A DNA stretch of 40,130 bases from Acidobacteriota bacterium. GTDB taxonomy: Bacteria; Acidobacteriota; Vicinamibacteria; Marinacidobacterales; SMYC01. Below the pieces are notes generated by a model. That model was not told the DNA's origin. It saw nothing but the letters and a program-made list of their open reading frames with translations, and made no database searches. Made by a program: the position numbers and the translations under genes. The DNA lies in assembly GCA_004356105.1 (NCBI GenBank), contig SMYC01000276.1:1-40130 (forward strand), in the 5' to 3' direction. Positions 1 to 7,861 of this stretch are shown here, in pieces. How positions within the stretch are numbered: the stretch's first letter is position 1; each line of letters begins with the position of its first letter.

Positions 1-852
1 CTAAAAGGGGTTGGCGATGTCAATGGTGATGGCACCGACGACATCATCTGGCAACAGAGCCCAGGTGGCATGTTGCAGTACTGGCGGATGAGCAACGGTC
101 AACGGACCGGCGGCTTCAATATTTACAAGGCGGTCGGAGGAGAATGGTCACTAGTAGGAGCCGGAGATGTCAATGGTGATGGCACCGACGACATCATCTG
201 GCAGCACAACAATGGCCAGGTACACTACTGGCCGATGAGCAACGGTCAACGGACCGGCGGCGTCCACATTTACAAGCCGGTCCGACAAGCATGGTCACTA
301 GTAGGAGCCGGAGATGTCAATGGTGATGGTACCGACGACATCATCTGGGGATACTATCCCATATCGTTCCAGCAGCCGTTCAGGTGTGGTCAGACATGGC
401 GTGCAGCCACCTACAATGGCCACTACCCGGATCAGGACAGCCTCGATCTGCTCCGGTTCAATGGCAATACGAACGTCAGCGCCGGGGAGGACGTGCTCGC
501 GTCGGCCTCCGGCGTGGTGATTGAAGCGCACCACACGAACTCCGAAGATCCACCATATGGAAGCGTCGTCACTATCCAGCACAAGGGCATCTGGAAGACG
601 CAATACGTCCACCTGGACGACGCGCTCTCTGTGAAGACCGGCGACATGGTCTTTCGAGGCCAGAAGATCGGCGTCGTTGGAGGAGAGATCGAGATCTTCG
701 GGCAGGCGAACGCGCATCTGCATTACACGCAGTGGAAGGGCGCCAGCGGCGTGCGTGCGACGTTCGGCGGATGGTGGGCGACGGCGGTTCACGCAGGCGC
801 TGAGGATTCGGGTGGCAACTACCCCACACAGAATCTCAGTAGCTGCTTCTAG
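1..852 (+). CDS. Secreted FG-GAP/VCBS-repeat protein with C-terminal M23 peptidase domain (5' end outside window)
   Basis: The frame is open from base 1, so the N-terminus lies upstream of the window. The first ~115 visible residues are three copies of an FG-GAP-like repeat, each with a DVNGDGTDD-type calcium-binding loop followed by IIW. The remaining ~170 residues resemble a LytM/M23 zinc endopeptidase: an H-x3-D element (HYPDQD), a YVHLDD segment, and the closing H-x-H motif in AHLHYTQ. M23 enzymes cut peptidoglycan or other peptide cross-links outside the cytoplasm; the propeller repeats probably give binding or surface display. The product ends in a Cys-Phe tail. The downstream gene is 71 bases away and appears unrelated. 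The fold assignment is good; the substrate is unknown. Confidence 0.8.
   Translation, partial: LKGVGDVNGDGTDDIIWQQSPGGMLQYWRMSNGQRTGGFNIYKAVGGEWSLVGAGDVNGDGTDDIIWQHNNGQVHYWPMSNGQRTGGVHIYKPVRQAWSLVGAGDVNGDGTDDIIWGYYPISFQQPFRCGQTWRAATYNGHYPDQDSLDLLRFNGNTNVSAGEDVLASASGVVIEAHHTNSEDPPYGSVVTIQHKGIWKTQYVHLDDALSVKTGDMVFRGQKIGVVGGEIEIFGQANAHLHYTQWKGASGVRATFGGWWATAVHAGAEDSGGNYPTQNLSSCF
16..348 (+). repeat. Three near-identical ~150-bp direct repeats encoding FG-GAP units
   Basis: The stretch that begins GATGTCAATGGTGATGG recurs at 16, 166 and 313 (spacings 150 and 147) and stays nearly identical at the DNA level for over 30 bases each time. Flanking parts such as the ATGAGCAACGGTCAACGGAC segment also recur. 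Identity at silent positions suggests recent tandem duplication or gene conversion within the coding repeat. Confidence 0.85.
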
Positions 853-923
853 GGCTCACGAATAGCAGACGCGCTGCGCCTGCCTCTTGGAAACCGTGAA
901 AGCCCAACGAAAGCGAGGAGAGG

Positions 924-1328
924 ATGAGCACACGACCACAGGATCGGCACTTGAAGAAAGGGCCAGGGCCAGGCCGACCGAAGGGCTCGCACACTGTTGT
1001 GCCAGCGAGCATCAAGCGGATCTTTCGAGAGATTGGCGAAGCCGATCCTACGGTTTACAAGAGAGCGATCCTGAAAGGCTTGAATGCAGGCGCTCGCGAT
1101 TCGCTGCCGTACGTCAAGCTTGCGGCGGCCTACCTTGACGGCTTACCTGCGCAAACGGTTTTGCTCCAAGATGAGGGCAAGCTCGATCTGTTCGCGCTTC
1201 GAGAGATCTTTTACGCGGTCGAGGCCGCGCGGCAAGCCGCCGCGCTAGACGCTGGCGGCGATCGCGAGCTGCCCAAGGGCGAGCCCCCGAAGCCGATGAT
1301 CTCCGCGAAAGTGGGCGGCAGCGAGTAG
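924..1328 (+). CDS. Small phage-like hypothetical protein
   Basis: This 134-residue protein starts at an ATG preceded by a GAGGAGAGG ribosome binding site. It opens with a basic GPGRPKGSHT segment, followed by a short helical region containing IKRIFREIGEADP and YVKLAAAYLDGLP, and an acidic/proline-rich tail. A basic GRPKG start followed by a helical block is typical of small phage or plasmid packaging and replication accessory proteins (small-terminase-like), but no diagnostic motif is present. The gene stands alone between an M23 peptidase gene and a broken transposase, which fits a mobile or degraded region. Function is unassigned. Confidence 0.55.
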   Translation: MSTRPQDRHLKKGPGPGRPKGSHTVVPASIKRIFREIGEADPTVYKRAILKGLNAGARDSLPYVKLAAAYLDGLPAQTVLLQDEGKLDLFALREIFYAVEAARQAAALDAGGDRELPKGEPPKPMISAKVGGSE

Positions 1329-1473
1329 GAGCGCGAGCCCTGGCGCGCTTCGGAGATTGCCCGGTGCGCTAGACAAGGCGACGTCGTAGTGTGCCAAAAC
1401 TCAGTCGACACGAAGCAGAGCGGCGTTGGTGACGTTTTCTAAAAGCAAGAGTAGCGCCGGTGCCCTGAGCGGC

Positions 1474-1479
1474 TAGAAT
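1474..1479 (+). promoter_or_regulatory. TAGAAT -10-like box directly upstream of transposase ATG
   Basis: TAGAAT lies 7 bases before the ATG at 1487 with no Shine-Dalgarno sequence between, a leaderless arrangement. The same box and the same following CGGCCTATG are found near 30377-30391. No convincing -35 was identified. Confidence 0.3.
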
Positions 1480-1486
1480 GCGGCCT

Positions 1487-2067
1487 ATGCAGCCCCACCT
1501 ATGGCAGTTCCTCGCGTTGACCTTCGCAGGATGGGTCAACCGGTCCGAGCAGGATGTAATCGAATACCTGAAGGAAGAGAATCGAGTTCTCCGGGAGCAG
1601 CTCGGCGCCCGTCGCCTACGTTTCACGGATGACCAGCGTCGGCGCCTGGCAGCGAAGGCGAGGGCCATGTGCAGGGAGAACCTGAAGGAACTCGCTGACC
1701 TCGTAACACCTGACACATTGTTGCGCTGGTACAGAGAGCTCATCGCGGCAAAGTACGATGGGAGCCAGCGACGCGGTCCAGGGCGACCTCGCGTGATGGA
1801 AACGATACGCGAGCTAGTGCTCACGATGGCGAAGGAAAATTCAAGTTGGGCTATACGAGGATTTGTGGGGCTCTCGCCAACATGGGCCATGAGGTCGGCA
1901 GAAATACCGTGAAACGCATCCTCGCGGAACACGGTATCGAGCCCGCAACCGCGAGGGATAAACGCACTCCCTGGAGCACCTTTCTGAAAGCCCATTGGGG
2001 AGCTATAGCTGCAAAGGATTTCTTCACCGTGGAAGTGCTCACCGCCCCTGGATTGATTCGCTATTGA
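1487..2067 (+). pseudogene. Frameshifted and truncated DDE (rve-type) transposase
   Basis: Two frames together give the N-terminal half of a familiar integrase-core transposase. The first frame (ATG 1478 or 1487, to ~1850) carries the helix-turn-helix part with [29 protein letters not shown] and [13 protein letters not shown]. The second frame (from ~1846) carries [42 protein letters not shown] and then stops. A frameshift at ~1846-1850 separates them. The protein ends at the position where the first catalytic Asp region (DFFTVEV) has just been passed, so most of the DDE core is missing. It cannot encode an active transposase. The region beyond the stop is unrelated sequence. Confidence 0.85.
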
Positions 2068-2085
2068 GCACGAGCACGACAATCG

Positions 2086-2199
2086 ATGCGTTTACCGAAG
2101 GATCGTCCCCGCCCGGACGTTGCCGCCGATCTGCGCGACGGCTACATCACGCCGGCACAAGCGCGCGAGGCTTATGGGCTGATTGGCGACGACCCCTGA
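2086..2199 (+). pseudogene. C-terminal remnant of a hydantoinase B/oxoprolinase-type gene
   Basis: A 37-residue frame reads RPDVAADLRDGYITPAQARE followed by AYGL, matching the typical C-terminus of N-methylhydantoinase B/HyuB proteins (DVRDGYVSPEAAR-x-YGV pattern). The rest of the gene is absent. It sits in the same frame as the truncated transposase, 18 bases after that gene's stop, so the transposase probably inserted into or recombined with a hyuB gene. Recognition is from memory of the family ending, so it is moderately sure. Confidence 0.5.
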
Positions 2200-2290
2200 C
2201 GTCCCTCCCGTAACAGCGGAGAAAACGCCTCAGTCGGGAGGTCTGGATTTTTGCGCGTGACGGATTTGCAGTCGGAGCGGACGGCTGTTC

Positions 2291-3301
2291 CTAGACGACG
2301 TAATGCTCGTTGGGATACTCGGCGAAATAGCGGTCTCTTCTGTCGACGATGACGGTGACAATCCTGGACCCTTTTTTCATTGTCTTGGCCACTTCGATAG
2401 CCGCGCACACGTTAGCTCCCGATGACATGCCGCAGTAAAGGCCTTCTTCCCGGCATAATCTGTCGGCCATTTTCTTGGCATCGTCATTCTCGATGGTGAT
2501 CTCGTTGTCCATAACGTTACTTTCAAGAAGATCTTCCATCACAAATCTTAACTTGGGACCTCCAAAATTTTCCAAGGCCTTGTGAACGGCCCGGGAGCGT
2601 ACCCACTCCATTCGCGGATCATCCGTTGGCAAAACGCCGGCAACCTTCAATTCGGGATACGTTTCCTTCAGGGCTTGGGCCACACCGAGAAGGGTGCCTC
2701 CTGTCCCTACAGAAGCTACCCAGCCGTCAATGGGTCCGTCCATCTGTTCCAAGATCTCTCTCCCCGTATGCTCCCGGTGAGCCCTTGTGTTATCGACATT
2801 GCACAATTGGTTAGCCCACCAATTCGACGCGTCGCTTTGCTGCAGGTCGTAGCATTGTTTCATTCGAATGGCCACAAAGGCGGCGGCTCTTTCTACACCT
2901 TGCAATTGATCGGCGTTTTCCATGTGCTCTTTCAAGTCGATTGGAGTCACATAGGCGCCATAGAGTCGGGCAATTCGGATTCGATCCGCCGAGTTGTAGG
3001 CACTGGAAAGCTGCGCGGGCAAGAAGATTTGAACCTCATAGCCCTTCACGGCTCCCACAAAAGACAAGGCCGGCCCGGTATTCCCGGTGGACTGATCCAC
3101 GATGGTTCCACCAGGTTTGAGGTCACCTCTTTTCTCGGCTTCCTCAATCATGCAAAGAGCCATACGATCCTTGATGCTCCCCCCAGGATTCGTGAACTCA
3201 CATTTGACATAGATATCGACTCCCAGAGAATCCGTAACGTGATTCAGCTTGAGCAAAGGAGTGTTCCCTATGTGGTCAAGAATGGTCACTTTTTCAGTCA
3301 T
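2291..3301 (-). CDS. PLP-dependent cysteine synthase / cystathionine beta-synthase-like enzyme
   Basis: This is a fold-type II PLP enzyme that would make cysteine from O-acetylserine (or a related acceptor) and sulfide, or do a beta-replacement. Visible elements: NPGGSIKDR with the Schiff-base Lys at residue 44, the substrate loop STGNTG (71-76), the phosphate-binding GTGGT (199-203), and CGMSSGANV near the C-terminus. Length (336) fits the catalytic core; no CBS domains follow. ATG 3301 is preferred because an AAGGTGG ribosome site lies about 8 bases before it; a GTG at 3313 is possible. It follows the exporter operon by 15 bases, but its base composition (about 40-45% GC in sampled stretches) is far below the ~65-70% of the neighbours, suggesting transfer. 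CysK versus CysM or CBS cannot be decided. Confidence 0.85.
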   Translation of the reverse strand: MTEKVTILDHIGNTPLLKLNHVTDSLGVDIYVKCEFTNPGGSIKDRMALCMIEEAEKRGDLKPGGTIVDQSTGNTGPALSFVGAVKGYEVQIFLPAQLSSAYNSADRIRIARLYGAYVTPIDLKEHMENADQLQGVERAAAFVAIRMKQCYDLQQSDASNWWANQLCNVDNTRAHREHTGREILEQMDGPIDGWVASVGTGGTLLGVAQALKETYPELKVAGVLPTDDPRMEWVRSRAVHKALENFGGPKLRFVMEDLLESNVMDNEITIENDDAKKMADRLCREEGLYCGMSSGANVCAAIEVAKTMKKGSRIVTVIVDRRDRYFAEYPNEHYVV

Positions 3302-3316
3302 CTTCTCATCCACCTT

Positions 3317-4522
3317 TCACTCGGCGCGAAGAGCCTCGATGGGATCGAGTCCGCTCGCTCGGCGCGCCGGGACGACCCCGGACACGATACCGGTCACGAA
3401 GCTCACGCCGAGAGCCGCGGCGACGAATATGGCGGGCGTGTGCACGGGGAGCCCCGGGACCACTGCGCGAAGAAGCCCGCATAGGCCGAGCCCTCCCAGA
3501 AGGCCGAACGCCCCGCCCGCCGTAGCCAGCGCGACGGCTTCCACGAGGAACACCATCTGCACCTGACGTCTCGAAGCCCCGACGGCGCGGATGAGACCAA
3601 TCTCCGCGGTTCGCTCCCCGACGGCGATCCACATCATCGTGAGAATCCCTATGGCTCCGACGAAGAGGGAGATCCCCGCGATGGCGCCCACGGCAACAGT
3701 GATGACGTTCATGACGTTGCCCATGACTTCGAGCATCGCTTCCTGCGTCGTCACCGAGAAATCCTCGTTGCCGTCATGGCGATCGATGAGGAGCCGACTG
3801 ACCTGCGAGACGACGGTGTCCATGGGCATCGAATCGCGATAGACGAACTGGATCTCGTGAAGCTCGTCGAGGTTGAAAACGCGCATCGCTGAAGCGACCG
3901 GAATGTAGACCGCGTCGTCGATGTCGAACCCGAGGAACTGACCTTTGGGCTCCATTATGCCAACGACGCGAAAACGGGCCCCGCCAATGCGAACGAATTG
4001 CCCGAGCGCGTTCTCATTTCCGAAAAGCTCGCGTTTGAGCTTCGGACCAAGTACCGCCATCGACCGGCTTCGCCGCGGATCGCCGGGCGGCCAGAAAGCG
4101 CCTTGCCGCACGTTGAATTTCCACATTGCCGCGATGTTGGACGTCACGCCGTAGACAATAACGCTCCGCCCTAGCTCTCCTGCCTGGACACGGGCTTGAC
4201 CCATGGTCAAGGCCACGACGCGCACGACATTCCGCAAGCGGGCAATCGCCTCCGCGTCGTCGAGCGTGAGCTTATGGGTCGTCCCGCCCAAGACTCCCGG
4301 AATCCCGACTGTCTCGGACTTGCCGGGGTTGATAGACACCAGATTCGTCCCGAACTGGGTGGATTGCTCCAGAATGTAGCGGCGCGTTCCCTCACCGATG
4401 GACGTGAGGAGTATGACCGAGCCAATACCGATGGCGATCCCGAGGACGGAAAGAAGCGAGCGCAGACGGTGGCCGGACAGCGCGCTGAGAGCGAAGCGGA
4501 AAAGAGCACCCAGGGTCAGCAT
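3317..4522 (-). CDS. MacB/FtsX-type ABC transporter permease (second copy)
   Basis: This 401-residue inner-membrane permease belongs to the type VII (MacB) exporter superfamily. It has an N-terminal membrane helix (LLSVLGIAIGIGSVILLTSIG), a ~200-residue periplasmic core (MacB_PCD) containing VYGVTSN and GPKLKRELFG, and three C-terminal helices of the FtsX domain ending in FVTGIVSGVVPARRASGLDP and IEAL, a family hallmark. It begins two bases after the stop of the preceding permease and is probably co-translated. It likely pairs with that homologue to form a heterodimeric permease driven by the ATPase at 5724-6449. Substrate is unknown; macrolide, lipid or lipoprotein export are family possibilities. 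Confidence 0.9.
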   Translation of the reverse strand: MLTLGALFRFALSALSGHRLRSLLSVLGIAIGIGSVILLTSIGEGTRRYILEQSTQFGTNLVSINPGKSETVGIPGVLGGTTHKLTLDDAEAIARLRNVVRVVALTMGQARVQAGELGRSVIVYGVTSNIAAMWKFNVRQGAFWPPGDPRRSRSMAVLGPKLKRELFGNENALGQFVRIGGARFRVVGIMEPKGQFLGFDIDDAVYIPVASAMRVFNLDELHEIQFVYRDSMPMDTVVSQVSRLLIDRHDGNEDFSVTTQEAMLEVMGNVMNVITVAVGAIAGISLFVGAIGILTMMWIAVGERTAEIGLIRAVGASRRQVQMVFLVEAVALATAGGAFGLLGGLGLCGLLRAVVPGLPVHTPAIFVAAALGVSFVTGIVSGVVPARRASGLDPIEALRAE

Positions 4523-4524
4523 GG

Positions 4525-5727
4525 TCAGCGACGCGCGAGGGCCATGATGGGATCGAGCCGCGCGGCCCGCCGCGCGGGGAGGACACCGAAGATCATCCCG
4601 ACCCCCATCGCAACGGCCAAGGCGGCTCCGACCGCCCAGGCGGGCGGGTGCGCCGGAAGATCCGGGTAGATGCTCACGACCACGAGGACACCCGTCCAGC
4701 CGAAGGCCACCCCCAATAGCCCGCCTGTCAAAGAGAGAAGCGTCGCTTCTGCGAGGAAGGCCGCAACAATCTGCCCCTGCGACACGCCGAGGGCTTTCAG
4801 GAGTCCCACTTCACTCGTGCGCTCGGAAACGGAGACGAGCATGACGTTCATGATGCCGATACCCGCCACGCTCAGCGAAATCGAGGCGATGGCCGCGAGC
4901 ACGAGCGTCAGCGTTCCCAGAATGTCCTCGAGCGTCGAGACCACCGAGTCCTGCGACAGGATGGTGACGTCCTCCTCTCCGTGCCGTTCAGCGAGAAGCG
5001 CCGTCACGGCGTCAGTGGTGGCGTCGAGATCCGCATAGGCGCGCACCTCCATGATGACTCGAAAAAGCGAGCTCCGGTTGAACATCCGCATCGCGGTGGC
5101 GACAGGAATAAGCACGATGTCGTCGATATCCACACCGACCTGCGTGCCGCGCGGCGCAAGAACACCAATCACGCGCATGCGCCACGCGTCGATACGCACG
5201 ACCTGGCCCAAAGGGTTCTGTCCAGCAAAGAGCTCCTCGGCTACTTTCTCGCCGATGACGGCAAGAGGCGCACCTCGATGAAGGTCACTGACAGGCAGGA
5301 ACCTGCCGCGACCGAGCGAGAGATTGCGAACCTCGAGAAAATCCGACGTGGTCCCGATGACGGCCACTTGGCGGCTCAGCTCGCCGCGGCTGACATTGGC
5401 TGTCGCCATCGCAATGGGCGCCACGCGTCGCACCTGACGGAGGCGACGCTGTATCGCTTGCACGTCGTCGAGCGTCAAATCGTTGGGTGCGCCACCCATG
5501 CCGGGAAGAGCGCCCGTCGTTTCCGTTTTCCCTGGTATGACGATGAGCAGGTTCGAGCCGATATTCGCGAATTGGGTCGAGACATATTCCCGGGCGCCCT
5601 CGCCCAGTGCGGTCAACAAGATCACTGCGGCCACGCCGACGCCCATACCGAGCAAGCTCAGCGCGCTCCGCAAACGGTGCCCGAGAAGTGATTGGATCGC
5701 GAAGCTCAGGAGATCTCGCGCGCTCAC
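4525..5727 (-). CDS. MacB/FtsX-type ABC transporter permease (first copy)
   Basis: The 400-residue product parallels the downstream permease: an N-terminal segment LRSALSLLGMGVGVAAVILL, a periplasmic core, and a C-terminal FtsX domain with VAGIGIMNVMLVSVSERTSE and GLLKALG, finishing in PARRAARLDPIMAL. The start is GTG at 5727, overlapping the TGA of the ATPase gene (GTGA), so translation is coupled. The two permeases are clearly paralogous, but their periplasmic regions differ enough to suggest distinct roles in one complex. It acts in the inner membrane together with the HlyD-type adaptor. Confidence 0.9.
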   Translation of the reverse strand: MSARDLLSFAIQSLLGHRLRSALSLLGMGVGVAAVILLTALGEGAREYVSTQFANIGSNLLIVIPGKTETTGALPGMGGAPNDLTLDDVQAIQRRLRQVRRVAPIAMATANVSRGELSRQVAVIGTTSDFLEVRNLSLGRGRFLPVSDLHRGAPLAVIGEKVAEELFAGQNPLGQVVRIDAWRMRVIGVLAPRGTQVGVDIDDIVLIPVATAMRMFNRSSLFRVIMEVRAYADLDATTDAVTALLAERHGEEDVTILSQDSVVSTLEDILGTLTLVLAAIASISLSVAGIGIMNVMLVSVSERTSEVGLLKALGVSQGQIVAAFLAEATLLSLTGGLLGVAFGWTGVLVVVSIYPDLPAHPPAWAVGAALAVAMGVGMIFGVLPARRAARLDPIMALARR

Positions 5728-6449
5728 GGGGAGACCTCGGCCGCATCGGCGATCCCGGCCAGAGCGGCAAGATCTGATTTCTCCAGACGACGGACGATCT
5801 TGCCATCCGTCATCACGAGCCCTCGGTCGGCACGACGGGCCACCGCGGGATCGTGGGTCACGACGATGAGGGTCAGCCCTCGATGATTCATCCCTTCCAG
5901 AAGATCCAAGACCTGGCGACCCGAGACGGAATCGAGATTGCCGGTCGGCTCATCGGCGAGAAGCAGCCTCGGGCCCATCACGGTCGCGCGTGCGATGGCG
6001 ACGCGCTGACGCTCACCGCCAGAAAGCTGATCGGGCCGGTGGCCGACTCTCTCGTTCATGTCGACGCGAGTCATCGCTTGCATCGCGCGCTCACGCCGCT
6101 CCGCCGGAGAAATCCCGGCGAAGACCATTGGAAGCTCCACGTTCTCTAGAGCGGTCAACCTCGGCACGAGATGAAAGAACTGAAACACGAAACCAATTTG
6201 ATGGCGGCGAACGTCGGTGAGCTCCTCCTCGTCCAGGCCTCCGACCTCCCGCCCATCGAGCTTGTAGATGCCTGAGCTCGGTTTATCGAGACATCCAAGG
6301 ATGTTGAGAAGCGTGGACTTCCCGGAGCCCGAGGGTCCCATGATGGCCACGTGCTCGCCCTCTCGAATTTGCTCGTCCACGTCGACCAAGGCGTGCACGC
6401 GCTCGTCGCCGAGCGGGAAGCTACGGCAAACCTTTTCGAGCTCGATCAA
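5724..6449 (-). CDS. ABC transporter ATP-binding protein (MacB/LolD type)
   Basis: The 241-residue ATPase powers the adjacent permeases. It has Walker A GPSGSGKST (38-46), the Q-loop in VFQFFHLVPRLTALENVELP, the signature LSGGERQRVAIARA, Walker B LLLADEPTGNLDS and the switch His in VVTHD. The start is taken as TTG at 6449, giving MIELEKVCRSF; this TTG overlaps the adaptor's TGA (TTGA). Upstream in-frame sequence is a run of Arg/Ser/Gly with no family resemblance, so a longer start is unlikely. Length and motifs match LolD/MacB-family ATPases. Confidence 0.92.
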   Translation of the reverse strand: MIELEKVCRSFPLGDERVHALVDVDEQIREGEHVAIMGPSGSGKSTLLNILGCLDKPSSGIYKLDGREVGGLDEEELTDVRRHQIGFVFQFFHLVPRLTALENVELPMVFAGISPAERRERAMQAMTRVDMNERVGHRPDQLSGGERQRVAIARATVMGPRLLLADEPTGNLDSVSGRQVLDLLEGMNHRGLTLIVVTHDPAVARRADRGLVMTDGKIVRRLEKSDLAALAGIADAAEVSP

Positions 6450-7603
6450 GGCGCGCCTTCTTCCGCCTCCACGATGACTTCGGCGCCCGGGACCACTTCG
6501 GCGCGATCGAGAGAGACCACGACGCGATCTCCTGGCTCGAGACCGTCCAGAATCTCCGTGTAGTCCCAATTACTCAAGCCGACCGTCACCTCACGGCTCG
6601 TGAGTCTAAGATCGTCGCCGACGAGCAGAACGCGGCGTCCCTCCATCAACGCGGCCGTGGGAATGCGCAGTACGTTCTCCTTCACTTCGAGAAGCACCTC
6701 GACATCCGCCGAGGTGCCGGGGAGCAGCTTCGAACCCAGTTTGCTGTCATCCAGATCCACTTCGATCTCGACGGTTCGATTCTGAGCTTCGATATCGAGC
6801 ACATAAGGAGCTATTCGCGTGACCCGGCCCCAGAAATGCTTTCCGCGATAAGAATCGATGCTCACGCGGACTGTCTGGCCGACGGCGATCAGCGCCGAGT
6901 CCACCTCGTCCATGGGAGCGCTCACGAAGATCGAATCCGGATCCAGGATGTCGATCGCCGCCGGCACTGGAAGCGCGGGGGGGGACGGTGTCACCCATTC
7001 GCCGATTTCCGCGTCCACTTCGGCGACGATCGCATCGAAGGGCGCGTGCAGTGTCATCTTCGCGACGCGGGTCTCTGCCAGCGTTACCGCCGCGCCCGCC
7101 CGTGCCAAGTTCGAGCCCGCCGCGCGGCAGGCGGCGGCGGCGCGACGAGACTCGGTCTCCGCATCGTCGAGGAAATCACGGCTGGCGATCTCTTGCTCCG
7201 TCAGTCGCCGAATACGTTCCATGTTCCTTGCCGCGCGCTCGGCCGCGAGACAAGATTGTTCCTGCTGGGAGCGCGTCGCTTCGAACTCTCTCTCCGAGAG
7301 GTCGAGCTGAGCTCGTTGCAGTTGATCGTCGAGCTCCAGAACAACGTCGCCTTTCACGACATGCTGACCTTCTCGAAACGGAAGGGCTACGACCATGCCG
7401 CCGACTTCAGGGGAGAGCTTCGCGCGACGTCGCGCCTCGAGCGTCCCCGCGCGTGTGTTCGTCACCGCTTCCTCGACGCGCCCCGGAGCCGCCTTTGCGA
7501 CGATGACCGGCACCGGGTCTTCCGCGAAGACATATTTGCGCAGGAGGAAAGATATCCCGACAATGGCCGTCAAAATCGCGACAATCTTGAAGTAACGTTT
7601 CAT
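6446..7603 (-). CDS. HlyD/RND-type periplasmic adaptor (membrane fusion) protein
   Basis: The 385-residue protein has one N-terminal membrane anchor (IVAILTAIVGISFLLRKYVF), a barrel-sandwich/biotinyl-lipoyl-like half (AKLSPEVGGMVVALPFREGQ and VVKGDVVLELDD), a long alpha-hairpin (~residues 95-175, rich in Arg, Glu and Ala), the second lipoyl half (LHAPFDAIVAEVDAEIGEWV), and a beta-barrel and membrane-proximal domain. It would bridge the ABC permeases to an outer-membrane channel; no TolC homologue is in the window. It is the first gene of a four-gene exporter operon read leftward (adaptor, ATPase, permease, permease). Confidence 0.92.
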   Translation of the reverse strand: MKRYFKIVAILTAIVGISFLLRKYVFAEDPVPVIVAKAAPGRVEEAVTNTRAGTLEARRRAKLSPEVGGMVVALPFREGQHVVKGDVVLELDDQLQRAQLDLSEREFEATRSQQEQSCLAAERAARNMERIRRLTEQEIASRDFLDDAETESRRAAAACRAAGSNLARAGAAVTLAETRVAKMTLHAPFDAIVAEVDAEIGEWVTPSPPALPVPAAIDILDPDSIFVSAPMDEVDSALIAVGQTVRVSIDSYRGKHFWGRVTRIAPYVLDIEAQNRTVEIEVDLDDSKLGSKLLPGTSADVEVLLEVKENVLRIPTAALMEGRRVLLVGDDLRLTSREVTVGLSNWDYTEILDGLEPGDRVVVSLDRAEVVPGAEVIVEAEEGAP

Positions 7604-7696
7604 TCACCCTCGTACGTTTTCAACTGGTGCCGACGTCAACTCACATCCTGCCTCAATCTTGACCTAGCGCCGCCTGCGGCCGCAACCAAGAAACTC

Positions 7697-7756
7697 ACCG
7701 CAGGAGGCGCAGCGAACGCAGAGGGAAATGCTCCGCGACCTCTGCGCCTCTGCGGT
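7697..7756. repeat. Inverted-repeat element (short copy)
   Basis: The 60-base element begins ACCGCAGGAGGCGCAG and ends CCTCTGCGCCTCTGCGGT; the arms are imperfect reverse complements. A longer relative lies at 10008-10106. The element sits in the intergenic space between the divergent exporter operon and the amidase. It resembles widely scattered 'CTCTGCGCCTCTGCGGT' intergenic repeats known in several phyla, with no coding capacity. Confidence 0.75.
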
Positions 7757-7832
7757 TAAATTTTTTTCCATGAAACCAAGGAGGGCAGGATCAGTAGTAT
7801 AGAACGGTTGCAGGTTCTCACCTGGATGCCAT

Positions 7833-7838
7833 TAGAAT
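7833..7838 (+). promoter_or_regulatory. TAGAAT -10-like box upstream of the amidase
   Basis: TAGAAT is 24 bases before the ATG at 7862. A TTGCAG at 7808-7813 could act as a -35 at 19-base spacing. A GAGGAGG ribosome site follows at ~7851. The assignment is inference from consensus likeness. Confidence 0.3.
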
Positions 7839-7861
7839 GCTGCTCGACTCGAGGAGGAAAG

